Positions 6,110-15,195 of a stretch of DNA of 22,519 nucleotides are shown here, in pieces. Position numbers and translations under genes: made by a program. The notes below the pieces were generated by a model. That model was not told where the DNA came from and ran no database searches. It saw only the letters and a list, made by a program, of their open reading frames with translations. The DNA lies in IMG/VR virus record IMGVR_UViG_3300025138_000405, positions 1 to 22,519 of that record, one strand, 5' to 3'. Numbering within the stretch: the stretch's first letter is position 1; every line of letters begins with the position of its first letter. This stretch comes from a virus.

Positions 6110-7906
6110 TTAAGAAGCTTGATTAGGGTTAGAAGGAGCTTGTGGTCCTGGGTTAGAAGTATTTATTGGAGATTTAGTTATTGGGGCAGAAGTTATTAAT
6201 CCTGCCTTATTTAAATAAAATTCTAAATTACTTTTTATATTTTGAGTTAAATTATCTGGTATAAGTATTATTTCTTTATTACCAATTCCATCAAATAATT
6301 CTGTGTCTTTGTTTAAATTTGTTATTATTGTATGATCTTTATCTAAAAATGATAATTGATATCTCATTGAACCCGAATAAAAATTATCAACATTCATAGC
6401 ACCTGAGGGTATTAATGTTCCAGGACCAAATTGAGCAGACAAATCACCTGATTTTCCTAGGGGGCCTAAATCCCCTCCTTGAAAATATACTTCAGCCTCA
6501 TCTATAAGATCATTACTCATCCCCACAATAGATCCATTAGTTGAAAATCCTGAATTTCCTAAAGATTGACAACCATTTATTCCACTAGATGCTGTTGATT
6601 CTAAATAGGCCTGATGTATGTCTTCATTGTATGTTTCAAAAGTGGGTTCAAATCTAGAATCATCTATTCCTTTAAATGAAATTTCAGGTACATGAGGTAA
6701 AAATCCATTACATTCATCCCCCTTATCTTTACTATCATTATGGGTTTGACTTGGTAAATTACTATCTACTTCAAAAGTACCTATGCTTCTTTCATCATTA
6801 AAACCTTTTGCAAAATCTTTTGTACCTTCAAAAAATGTAATGTGTAATTCTGTTTTATTTTGGTTTGATAAATTTTGGTTTTCTGTATTTTGTTTTAAAA
6901 AAGTTAAAGTATTATAATTTATAAATTTACTAGCTGAACCATATCCTGAATTTTTTAATATTTGACTATCTGTAGTGCCATTAGGATTATCTAATATAAG
7001 ACCAAAGCTACCTGAATAATATTGTTTTGTAAATTTATTTTCTATAATAGAAGAAGAAGCAAATGAAGGACCTGTTTTTTCAATCACAAATTTATTTGAT
7101 ACTGATGCTGTTGGAAATAAAAATGGGGCAAAAACTTCGTTTTTAGCATATCTAAATTTTAATTTTCCATCATTAAGTACTGATGCATTACCAGAAGCAG
7201 AACCTGTGTGATTTTCTCTAACAGTAGTAGATCCACTTCTATACAAATACATTGTATTATTACGAGCTAAATGTTTATCTGCAGAAGAAGAAGCAAATTT
7301 AAAATCAAAAGTATTTAATAAATATCCTTTATTCATTTTAATTTTATAATTTAATTTTAAATTTGATTGTACAGTACCATCTAATAATTTTATTCCAAAA
7401 TTACCCCCTGTAGGTAAATCATTAGTTACAAATCTATGAAATTCATCAAATCCTTCTACACTTTTATTTAATATTTGTACTGAATCATCATCTTGATCAA
7501 TTAATAATATTCTATCTATTCCTATATAAGAATGATCTCTTAAAAGAGTAAATTGAGGATCTTCTGTTCCCCCTATAACTGTATTAGCTATATATACTGC
7601 TGTTGTTTTATTTGAAATTATAGGAGACAGACCTCCTGGATGGTAACTATCCCCCTCATATTTTACAAAAGATCCTGATAATCCTACTGGAAAACCTCCT
7701 ACCTGTAAACCAGGAATAGGTTGGTGTATTCCTTGTTCAAAATCATTATATTCATTTATTTTTTTAGCTTTAAGTTTACTACCATCATATCTTGGATTTT
7801 TCCAAGCAATTTGATCTACTAAAGCATCATCAAATTCTGCTATTTTAAGTCTGTCTTCAAAACTTTGTGTTACTAATATGTTAGTTCCTGGATGGTATAA
7901 TGGCAT
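6110..7906 (-). CDS. Virion structural protein, 598 aa, unrecognised
   Basis: A 598-aa protein beginning MPLYHPGTNILVTQSFEDRL and continuing with a conserved-looking AWKNPRYDGSKLKAKKINEY. The middle is rich in Ser, Asn and Gly with alternating hydrophobic residues (SGSFGLILDNPNG, KFRYAKNEVFAPFLFP), suggesting mostly beta structure. The C-terminal 20 residues are a Pro/Ser/Asn-rich tail (GPQAPSNPNQAS), likely disordered. No enzyme motif, signal peptide or membrane helix is seen, and I do not recognise the family. It starts 11 bases after the stop of the 1262-aa gene, with the short leader AGTTATAAATT before ATG, so co-expression with that gene is likely. A baseplate-outer-ring or fibre-attachment role is guesswork from position. 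Confidence 0.65.
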   Translation of the reverse strand: MPLYHPGTNILVTQSFEDRLKIAEFDDALVDQIAWKNPRYDGSKLKAKKINEYNDFEQGIHQPIPGLQVGGFPVGLSGSFVKYEGDSYHPGGLSPIISNKTTAVYIANTVIGGTEDPQFTLLRDHSYIGIDRILLIDQDDDSVQILNKSVEGFDEFHRFVTNDLPTGGNFGIKLLDGTVQSNLKLNYKIKMNKGYLLNTFDFKFASSSADKHLARNNTMYLYRSGSTTVRENHTGSASGNASVLNDGKLKFRYAKNEVFAPFLFPTASVSNKFVIEKTGPSFASSSIIENKFTKQYYSGSFGLILDNPNGTTDSQILKNSGYGSASKFINYNTLTFLKQNTENQNLSNQNKTELHITFFEGTKDFAKGFNDERSIGTFEVDSNLPSQTHNDSKDKGDECNGFLPHVPEISFKGIDDSRFEPTFETYNEDIHQAYLESTASSGINGCQSLGNSGFSTNGSIVGMSNDLIDEAEVYFQGGDLGPLGKSGDLSAQFGPGTLIPSGAMNVDNFYSGSMRYQLSFLDKDHTIITNLNKDTELFDGIGNKEIILIPDNLTQNIKSNLEFYLNKAGLITSAPITKSPINTSNPGPQAPSNPNQAS

Positions 7907-7917
7907 AATTTATAACT

Positions 7918-10900
7918 TTAAATAGATGTAGCTCCTGTATATAAACTTGAAGTCGATATTGGGAACTGGGTATACATATAATATTTACTTGATTTTCTTC
8001 CTTTTGTTGCATTTCCTAATAAAACACTTGATTTATGTGCTTTATAACCAGATGGTTTTGAACCTGAATGGGGTCTAATAGGGGCTTGACATGATTGATT
8101 ATTTTCACTGTTTGGGTCTTTTCTAAGTGGATTTAAATAATCTTCATAAATTAATATAGTTCCATTAGTTCCTGTTTCTGTTTTTAATCCTCTACTTGAA
8201 GTTATAGGAGATCCATTACTATGATGAACTACATAAGTTCCAGGTTCAAATTCTTGTGATACATTTTTACTTACTCCAAAAGCCTGAGATCCTGTACTAA
8301 TTTTATATATTTTATTATCAGAATAAGAAGTATCTATTGTTACTTCAAAAGTTTGATGTGAACCTGTGACCATTGTTTGACCATCATTTCTAGTTGGTAT
8401 TTCTCTTGGAAATTTATTTCTTTCTAAATAATGAGGTTCAATTAAAAGACCTGTTTTTGTGTTTGCTCTAAAAGGCACAAATTCTTCAATTAATTTAAAA
8501 AGTGTATGATCTATATATTGAATTAATTTTATATAATCCCCATATTTATATCTATTTCTTTTTACCTTTTTAAAATAAATATCTTTTAAATCTTTTAAAT
8601 CATTATAATTAGAGGATGTTTGTACTGAAGGTAAAGGAGATCCTATATAATCATCCATTCTAAATGAACCTAAAGTATAAAGTATATCTTCATTAATTTC
8701 ACTAGTTGGGGAAAAGAAAATTCCTAAATCTTCAAAATCTGGTGGTTGTCTATCTAATGTAGATGTTTCAGCTTTTTGATATAAATCTAAAATATTATTG
8801 TCTACTGTTCCTTCATCAATTCTAACCTTTTCACTTGTCATTGAAGCTCCAACTGTGTCTGGGGTAGGTAAATGGTGGGTTTCTAATACTTCTTCCCATT
8901 CTTGAGAAACTAATGAACTAGATACTCCTGCTTCCATTCCTAAGAAAGGAATATCTATATTAGGGTGAAAACTAGAACTGTCTTGTTGGTCATTACTTCC
9001 TAAAGGTAATCTTAAAATTACAGTATCATAAGATGAAGATATTGTATTTCCACTATACATAAATGGTTCTAAAGCATGTTTTTTAAGAGTACTATGTAAT
9101 AATAATTCACCAAAATGATATTTTATTTCTTGAATAGATCCTGAATAACGTAAAGTATCTATATTATCATATTCAGAATTAGAGTTTGCTTCTATTCCTC
9201 CTATATAAGCAAATTTAGCTCCTCCTACATCTGCACCTCCACTTATAAAAGAATCTCCAAAAGTTAAACCTCTATCTGCTTCTGTTTGAGAAAAAGTTGC
9301 TGTATGGTAAGATATATTTTTTAAGAAATTTGCTTGATAAGCTCCAAAGTCTATATTAGCATTACTTCCTGAAGTTCCTATTGTTCCTATATGAACATTC
9401 CAAAAACTACCATTATATATTGGAAAATATTGAGTAGAAGATACTACTACTGCATTTTCAATTAAATCTAATCTTCCATATTGTGTAGAATCATTAGAAG
9501 ATGAAATATCACTTCCTGTATATGGAGTTAATAATAAAGAAGTATCTTTTCCACTATCTGAACCTGATAAAGTAAATAAATGATATTGGTTGTTTGTTCT
9601 AAAAGGTTTTACTCTAAATTCAACTGTTTTTGCAGAAGCGGATAATGCATTTACTAGTGAAGAAGACCAATTTGTTTTAATAAAATATCCAGAAGAAGAT
9701 GAATCACCTTTTAATGCTAATCCTGCTTTTTCATAACTAAAAGTTTTATAAATATCAGCTGTGTCTAAATCTTTTAAAGGTCCACTTACAACTGTGTTTC
9801 CACCATATTCTTTTACATTTAATATTGTTGCAGGTACCCCATAACAACTCATTAATGCTTTAATTCCTCTTTCTGTTCCTTTTGTTTTTAAAAGATATGG
9901 TGCATTATGATATAAACGTTTCCAAATTTCTTTAGTTATATCTTGTTTTGGAGTTGATCCTTCATTTGATGATGTAACTAAAGTTTGATATCTAGGAACA
10001 TCATAAAACATATTAGAATTTCCTCCAACAACATATGTACCTACAGTTAAACCTCCTACTGTATGGTTTGTTGTTCCTTCTCCTAAAATATATTCTATTA
10101 AATTACTATTTTCAAATTGATCAAAAGTTTCTATACCTAAGTTTTTTAATTGAAAATAAACTAATTCTTTAGAAATACCTTTACTATTGTTAGGATGATT
10201 AATTTCTGTTATATGTTTTATATAGGTCCAAATTTGATCAAAATGTTGACCAATCATATTTACAAAATTTACATATAAACTATTATTATCATTTTCTGCT
10301 ATAAATTCTGGGATTAACTTATTTAAGTTATGAGGATTTACTCTATCATATAAAGAAGCTGATAGTAATTGTCCTCCATAAAGTGAAAAAGCGTCTCTTT
10401 CATCTCCTAACCAATTTTTAGCTTGAGAAGAAGTTGTATGATAATTAGTAAATGGGGGTAAAGGATTTACTTTAGGCCAAGCAAAAGTACCAGAAGTAAA
10501 ATATAAAAATCTTTCATATCCATCAAAGTTTTTTATTAAATTTGTTTTTTTACTATTATAAGATTCTTTATCATTTAAAATAACAGTAGAACCTGAAGTA
10601 GATCCTTGTATTTTATTTATTTGATTTACTTTAGAATCATATTCTTCTATTAATTCTAATTTATATTTAAAGTTTTTTAGTTTTTCTGTAGCACTACCAA
10701 AATGTACAAAACTTTCAAAATGATAAGATTCTTCATAACTACTTTCAGATACAGGTCTTATATAGTCATATTGAATATTTAATGTTTCTGGATTTTCTAA
10801 ATTATTTAGAAGATATTGATAAGATGAAGTAAAATTATAATCTAATAAATTATCAAAGTTTTTAAATTCAGATGGGATTGAACTTTCTTGTCTTGTATTT

Positions 10901-11706
10901 ATTTCAAAATTAGGTCCTCTTAATTCTATAACTTCTTCATCTTCAAAAGAAAATCCTAAATCTATATCTAAGGATATAGGATCTACTATTTCTTCAACTA
11001 TCTTAAAATCATCTAAATTTATATTTGAAGGTAAAGTATTTAATGTTTTTAATATTAATTCATATTTTTCAGATGATTTATTTAACCTAATATTAATAGC
11101 AGGTATAAGAGTTCCATCTCTAAAATATAAAGAAAATTCTTTAAAATAAGCTGAACTATCAATTTCTGCTATAAATTGACTAACTGCAGGTGAAAGTAAA
11201 TTATTTTCAATTAATGATAATGATTTAAGTTCTCTACGTTTTGGAGAAATTTCTGTTATTGTAAAAAGATATTCTTTAGTGTTAAATATTTTGTTTCTTA
11301 AAAGACTTAATCTAATATTAAATTTTCCTGTTGTATATCCTAAATCTTCTAGGATTAAATTTGGATCAATTGAAAGAGATTTATTTTCAGTTATTTCATA
11401 ATTTTTAAAATCTTCTATTCTATTAATTATATTATTTGATTCATCTATTATATGTACTTCTATGTAATCTCCTTCTTCTCCAAATTTTCTATTTATAGTT
11501 TTAGAAGGAATATTTTCGATTTGTAAACTATCATTTTGTGAAGGTATAATATCCTTTCCTAAGCTTAAAGTTTTTATATCTAAATTTGGATATTTATTAT
11601 CTGGAGTTTTATCTAAAATTTTATCAATATTTTTACTTTGATTAGATGAATTATCAGTTTTTCTTAATGTAGATTTTGTTATATTATATTTTTTATTTTT
11701 AGCCAT
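7918..11706 (-). CDS. Large baseplate protein with gpI/gp7-like motif and LamG-like region
   Basis: A 1262-aa protein, the largest in the window. Around residues 450-640 it has NKLIPEFIAENDNNSLYVNF, then a helical stretch, then PYLLKTKGTERGIKALMSCY followed by GVPATILNVKEYGG. The KGTxxGI...YG..ILNVxEYGG pattern resembles P2 gpI-type tail proteins, the counterpart of T4 gp7 (1032 aa) in the (gp6)2-gp7 wedge. Residues of about 670-865 (VEFRVKPFRTNNQYHLFTLS, FWNVHIGTIG, YSGSIQEIKYHFGELLL) look like a LamG/concanavalin-type jelly roll. The first 270 residues show Ig-like strand patterns. The gene overlaps the preceding one by 8 bases. The wedge assignment is inferred from the motif and from sharing a cluster with gp6 and gp25. 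Confidence 0.65.
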   Translation of the reverse strand: MAKNKKYNITKSTLRKTDNSSNQSKNIDKILDKTPDNKYPNLDIKTLSLGKDIIPSQNDSLQIENIPSKTINRKFGEEGDYIEVHIIDESNNIINRIEDFKNYEITENKSLSIDPNLILEDLGYTTGKFNIRLSLLRNKIFNTKEYLFTITEISPKRRELKSLSLIENNLLSPAVSQFIAEIDSSAYFKEFSLYFRDGTLIPAINIRLNKSSEKYELILKTLNTLPSNINLDDFKIVEEIVDPISLDIDLGFSFEDEEVIELRGPNFEINTRQESSIPSEFKNFDNLLDYNFTSSYQYLLNNLENPETLNIQYDYIRPVSESSYEESYHFESFVHFGSATEKLKNFKYKLELIEEYDSKVNQINKIQGSTSGSTVILNDKESYNSKKTNLIKNFDGYERFLYFTSGTFAWPKVNPLPPFTNYHTTSSQAKNWLGDERDAFSLYGGQLLSASLYDRVNPHNLNKLIPEFIAENDNNSLYVNFVNMIGQHFDQIWTYIKHITEINHPNNSKGISKELVYFQLKNLGIETFDQFENSNLIEYILGEGTTNHTVGGLTVGTYVVGGNSNMFYDVPRYQTLVTSSNEGSTPKQDITKEIWKRLYHNAPYLLKTKGTERGIKALMSCYGVPATILNVKEYGGNTVVSGPLKDLDTADIYKTFSYEKAGLALKGDSSSSGYFIKTNWSSSLVNALSASAKTVEFRVKPFRTNNQYHLFTLSGSDSGKDTSLLLTPYTGSDISSSNDSTQYGRLDLIENAVVVSSTQYFPIYNGSFWNVHIGTIGTSGSNANIDFGAYQANFLKNISYHTATFSQTEADRGLTFGDSFISGGADVGGAKFAYIGGIEANSNSEYDNIDTLRYSGSIQEIKYHFGELLLHSTLKKHALEPFMYSGNTISSSYDTVILRLPLGSNDQQDSSSFHPNIDIPFLGMEAGVSSSLVSQEWEEVLETHHLPTPDTVGASMTSEKVRIDEGTVDNNILDLYQKAETSTLDRQPPDFEDLGIFFSPTSEINEDILYTLGSFRMDDYIGSPLPSVQTSSNYNDLKDLKDIYFKKVKRNRYKYGDYIKLIQYIDHTLFKLIEEFVPFRANTKTGLLIEPHYLERNKFPREIPTRNDGQTMVTGSHQTFEVTIDTSYSDNKIYKISTGSQAFGVSKNVSQEFEPGTYVVHHSNGSPITSSRGLKTETGTNGTILIYEDYLNPLRKDPNSENNQSCQAPIRPHSGSKPSGYKAHKSSVLLGNATKGRKSSKYYMYTQFPISTSSLYTGATSI

Positions 11707-12358
11707 AGTATGTGTTTATTATGTCATTTCCAACAAAAATTTCATCAGGTGTTGTAATTGGGGGACCATCTAAAATTTCATTTAATCCATTTCCAGGTAT
11801 AAATATAATAAATTCATTATTTGATTTAGTTATTTTAAACCTAGTCTTAATAAGATAAAAAATTTCTGTGTCTTTTATAAGTCTTTTTCTATTTGATTGA
11901 AGTAAATATTTTCTATTATCATATAAATCACGACTTCCTAATACTGATCCATTAGGAATAAGTGGATGGTGTCTTTCTATTGAGTCTATTTGTTGTTGAA
12001 GATTATTTAATTGTTCTTCAAGTTCTTTTACTATTTCCCCTTTTCCTACTGAAAAAGGATAACCTAAATAATTTTTACTTTCATGTATAAAAGATTCATG
12101 TGTAGATTTAGGTATATCATAAAAAAATGAATCATATAAATCAAAAAATTCTTTATAATTTTTAGTTTGTAATAAAAATTCAGTAAATTCTTCATCTAAT
12201 ATTTTTTTTGCATTAGTTTTTCCATATACTGTTTTAGATAAAGTAATGTCATTAGGATCATTAATATTATTTGTAGGGGTAATTTCTTTACTAATATTAT
12301 TAGATGATTGGATAAATTCTTCTCGTAAGGTATTATATGTATTTTTATTTACAGCCAT
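11699..12358 (-). CDS. Short paralogue sharing an N-terminal domain with the 562-aa protein
   Basis: A 219-aa protein, mostly helical and charged at first. Residues 78-98 (SFFYDIPKSTHESFIHESKN and on) match residues 47-70 of the upstream 562-aa protein (EVFYNISKKGKLSHESIIER and on). After a coiled-coil stretch, RHHPLIPNGSVL (129-140) matches EHPVYPDGTFL (107-117) there. It therefore looks like a short homologue of that protein's N-terminal domain. The C-terminus ends IINTYYG. It overlaps the upstream gene by 10 bases and the downstream 1262-aa gene by 8 bases, so translation is probably coupled across all three. The family is not recognised; a baseplate wedge or adaptor role is inferred from the neighbours. 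Confidence 0.65.
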   Translation of the reverse strand: MAVNKNTYNTLREEFIQSSNNISKEITPTNNINDPNDITLSKTVYGKTNAKKILDEEFTEFLLQTKNYKEFFDLYDSFFYDIPKSTHESFIHESKNYLGYPFSVGKGEIVKELEEQLNNLQQQIDSIERHHPLIPNGSVLGSRDLYDNRKYLLQSNRKRLIKDTEIFYLIKTRFKITKSNNEFIIFIPGNGLNEILDGPPITTPDEIFVGNDIINTYYG

Positions 12359-14037
12359 TGTTTCATATAATCTGTTAAACCATCATTAGTTCCATTTTCA
12401 CCAGATGGATTATATATAATATTTCCATGATTAAGAGAATGTCCTTGAAGGCCTAAATATTTTATATATTTTGGATCTAAATTTTTATAATCAAAATATT
12501 TATCTTGATTAATATCTACTCCTAAAAACTGTCCTTTATTAAATTCTATTTTAACATCATCTTTATCATATTTATAAAGATTTAAATAAGCAATTACTGA
12601 TCCTTCAAATATTAATTTTCCAAATATTTTAAAAACTAAATATCTAACTCCTAATAAAACTATTTCTTTTCCAGTATCAGGATGTTGAAGTATTGGTTGA
12701 CCATACACATTACCTTCTATTTTAGCAATTTCATACCCTGCATATGTTATACTTTTTTTAGCTGTTTTTTTATAATAATTAGAATCTGGACTGTTAAAAT
12801 AATCTTGAATACGATCCTCTTGTTTTAAGTCTCCAAAACAAAAAGATCGAATTTGTCCAAATCTATTTTTACAATCTTTATATATTATAGATGTATTATA
12901 GTCTGATTTAGTGCTTCCATCATGGTTGGGAACATCAGGTAAATAATCATTTTCAACCCCATTTAATAATTTTGAGTTTCCATCTGATTTTTCTTTATAA
13001 TACATTCTACCAACTGCTTTTATTATTGCAGGAAATTTTCTATAAGTTCCATCAGCAAATTTTCCCCATATTTTATCTCTATCTTCAAAAACTAAACTAC
13101 TATATGGTTCTTTATTAGCCCAATTACTATAATAATCTCCATATGCGGGTTCAATCATTTCGGGAACGGTAGACATAGGAACTGAAATTGGAGATCCTGT
13201 ATGTACATAATTTGCTTCTCTCCAATCTCCTGCTGCTGGTATTTTTATTTCTTTAACTCTAGAAAGTAATGTTAAACCATCATCATCATAATATGCTTCA
13301 GCTACTAATAAAGAACAATCTTCATTTAAATTTATACTATAATTTACATTAGTAGGACTTACTATATTATTTACATAATCTGTTTGTTCTCTTCCTACAC
13401 AACTGATAATTAAATTGTCAGAAGGTATATCTTCTATTCTATCTATTGTATCTATGTCTTTTTTATTAAGATCTTTACCTGTTCTTATTACTTCTCCATC
13501 TGGAATTTTTATAATGTCTTCTAATGATAAATGTATTATATCAGTTTGAAAATCTTGTTCGTTTTGTCCCATAGCTTTTCTAACTATATTAAATAAATAA
13601 TCAGCTGCAAAATATCTTTTTAATCCATCTTGCATAATGTAGGGATTTTGAACATTAGTACCTACAGTATTAGGGGAATTTACTTTTAAAAAAGTACCAT
13701 CAGGATAAACTGGATGTTCTTTTACATTAGGAGATGATAATTTAAATAAACGATCATTTAATAAGCCTAATTTTGCTTGTCTAGTTTCAATTTTTGCTTC
13801 TATTATAGATGCTCTTTCAGGATATAAAAAATTATGACTTCTTTCTATTATAGATTCATGAGATAATTTTCCTTTTTTTGAAATATTATAAAAAACCTCC
13901 TTATAGGTGTCTATAATATAATCATTATCTATAGGTTTTGGAGATTTAGCTAAATTTTCAAAATTTCTATTATGTCTTTTATTAGCTAATTTAGGACTAA
14001 TTACTTCTTTTTGTAATTTTATTTCTTGTTTTGCCAT
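12349..14037 (-). CDS. Baseplate-cluster structural protein, 562 aa
   Basis: A 562-aa protein. The N-terminal 120 residues are helical and charged and match the 219-aa neighbour (see FYNISKK...SHESIIERSHNFL and EHPVYPDGTFL). Next comes ADYLFNIVRKAMGQNEQDFQ and a mixed region with a beta-rich middle (SIILGREQ-like and LLVAEAYYDDDGLTLLSRV stretches, then EIKIPAAGDWREANYVHTG). The C-terminal 150 residues contain a possible small beta domain (GKEIVLLGVRYLVFKIFGKL) and finish GLTDYMKQWL. No catalytic signature was found and I do not recognise the family. Its ATG overlaps the preceding stop as TAATG (14037), the signature of translational coupling. Its place between gp6 and the gp7-like gene suggests a wedge component. 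Confidence 0.65.
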   Translation of the reverse strand: MAKQEIKLQKEVISPKLANKRHNRNFENLAKSPKPIDNDYIIDTYKEVFYNISKKGKLSHESIIERSHNFLYPERASIIEAKIETRQAKLGLLNDRLFKLSSPNVKEHPVYPDGTFLKVNSPNTVGTNVQNPYIMQDGLKRYFAADYLFNIVRKAMGQNEQDFQTDIIHLSLEDIIKIPDGEVIRTGKDLNKKDIDTIDRIEDIPSDNLIISCVGREQTDYVNNIVSPTNVNYSINLNEDCSLLVAEAYYDDDGLTLLSRVKEIKIPAAGDWREANYVHTGSPISVPMSTVPEMIEPAYGDYYSNWANKEPYSSLVFEDRDKIWGKFADGTYRKFPAIIKAVGRMYYKEKSDGNSKLLNGVENDYLPDVPNHDGSTKSDYNTSIIYKDCKNRFGQIRSFCFGDLKQEDRIQDYFNSPDSNYYKKTAKKSITYAGYEIAKIEGNVYGQPILQHPDTGKEIVLLGVRYLVFKIFGKLIFEGSVIAYLNLYKYDKDDVKIEFNKGQFLGVDINQDKYFDYKNLDPKYIKYLGLQGHSLNHGNIIYNPSGENGTNDGLTDYMKQWL

Positions 14038-15194
14038 TATCTTACAACCTTAAAGTTATAATCGTTATCATAAACTGTTGTTCCATCATTATTGATATGT
14101 TTAAATAATAAGCGATAATACCTTTCTGGTTGTAATCCTTTCATGTATATTTTAAAATACATTCCTTCACTATCAGCACTTAATTTAGTAAAAGTAGTAT
14201 CAAATGGAATAACTTCTTGTTCTGTGGAAGCATCTCTTATGCTATAGTAAGAACTTGTTGTAAAATATCCTGCATTTAAATAATTAGAAGATGTAGTAAA
14301 TGTTCTTGTTGGATATTTATCTCTTACATTAATTCTAAAGGTGGCTACATCATTTTGGTTAAATTCTTTTTTATTTCTATATAAAGATACATTTAATTCT
14401 CCACTTTTTTTAGATTCACCTTGAAAATTATGTACACTATCAATCCATTTAAAAACTAATTTAGGAGGATAAATAGTATGGGTATCTACAGAAAAATATT
14501 GTAAATCACCAAAACTAGTAGATATGTGATTTTCCACATCATCTGGTTTTCTTATTATAAATCCATGGTTTTCAATTCCTGTAGGGTATGTTGAATTTGC
14601 AAATAAACTTGCACTGTGTTTTTGAATAATTGATGTTACATCAAAATCTAGATCTAGATTATCTCCTGTTAAAAATTGTTGTGGTGCATAAAAATTACTA
14701 CCTGTATACCATACTCCTCCTCCTGGGGTTAATACTGAAGCACTTACTAGAGATCCTGTTGTAGCTGAAGCAAAACTACCTGTGGTCCATTTTGTTTTAG
14801 CTATAGAATTGTCTCTATAATTCCATGTGGCTCCATTCGAACTTGTTGGTAAATTTAAATATCTTCCTGTTCCTTCATTCCATGATTGAGATACAGCATA
14901 AGCCACTACATTTAATGTTGATGTTAGGTTTTTGGGTTCTGTTGCAGTTAATTGTAAATTGACTTTACTTACACCATTATTAAAAACTGTGGGGGTTATA
15001 GAATCAGTAATTATTGATTGTATTTCTTCATTTTTAAATTTAATTAAAATTCTTGAAGGATATAATTTTTGATCAGTAGATCCTCTTTCTTTTACAATTT
15101 CTAAGATTTCATCTTTTCCTGTGTTCATTTCTGATCTGTCAGGGTGACTATAAATTGTTGTGTCACTTTCGGGGAATAAAAAATAATATGCCAT
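14037..15194 (-). CDS. CBM96/DNRLRE-like jelly-roll structural protein
   Basis: A 385-aa protein. The first 250 residues follow the pattern of DNRLRE/CBM96-type beta sandwiches: an opening FPESDTTIYSHPDRSEMNTG, a PSRILIKFK strand, AVSQSWNEGTGRY (about 99-111), ATWNYRD (about 120-126), LDFDVTSIIQKHSA (about 178-191) and NHGFIIRKPDD. In this family the W-xEG, TWN and DVTxxI elements are hallmarks, and members bind carbohydrates or act as structural adhesion modules. The C-terminal part (GELNVSLYRNKKEFNQNDVA, TTSSNYLNAGYFTTSSYYS) looks like further beta domains. It follows gp6 with one base between genes (TAA-T-ATG). A sugar-binding role is an inference; it might equally be a structural wedge protein. 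Confidence 0.65.
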   Translation of the reverse strand: MAYYFLFPESDTTIYSHPDRSEMNTGKDEILEIVKERGSTDQKLYPSRILIKFKNEEIQSIITDSITPTVFNNGVSKVNLQLTATEPKNLTSTLNVVAYAVSQSWNEGTGRYLNLPTSSNGATWNYRDNSIAKTKWTTGSFASATTGSLVSASVLTPGGGVWYTGSNFYAPQQFLTGDNLDLDFDVTSIIQKHSASLFANSTYPTGIENHGFIIRKPDDVENHISTSFGDLQYFSVDTHTIYPPKLVFKWIDSVHNFQGESKKSGELNVSLYRNKKEFNQNDVATFRINVRDKYPTRTFTTSSNYLNAGYFTTSSYYSIRDASTEQEVIPFDTTFTKLSADSEGMYFKIYMKGLQPERYYRLLFKHINNDGTTVYDNDYNFKVVR

Positions 15195-15195
15195 A

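Noticed and set aside
11699-12358. Programmed frameshift joining the overlapping genes around 11699-11706 or 12349-12358
   Set aside because: Each gene has its own ATG and an in-frame stop. Overlaps are 8 and 10 bases with no convincing slippery heptamer, so simple translational coupling explains them.
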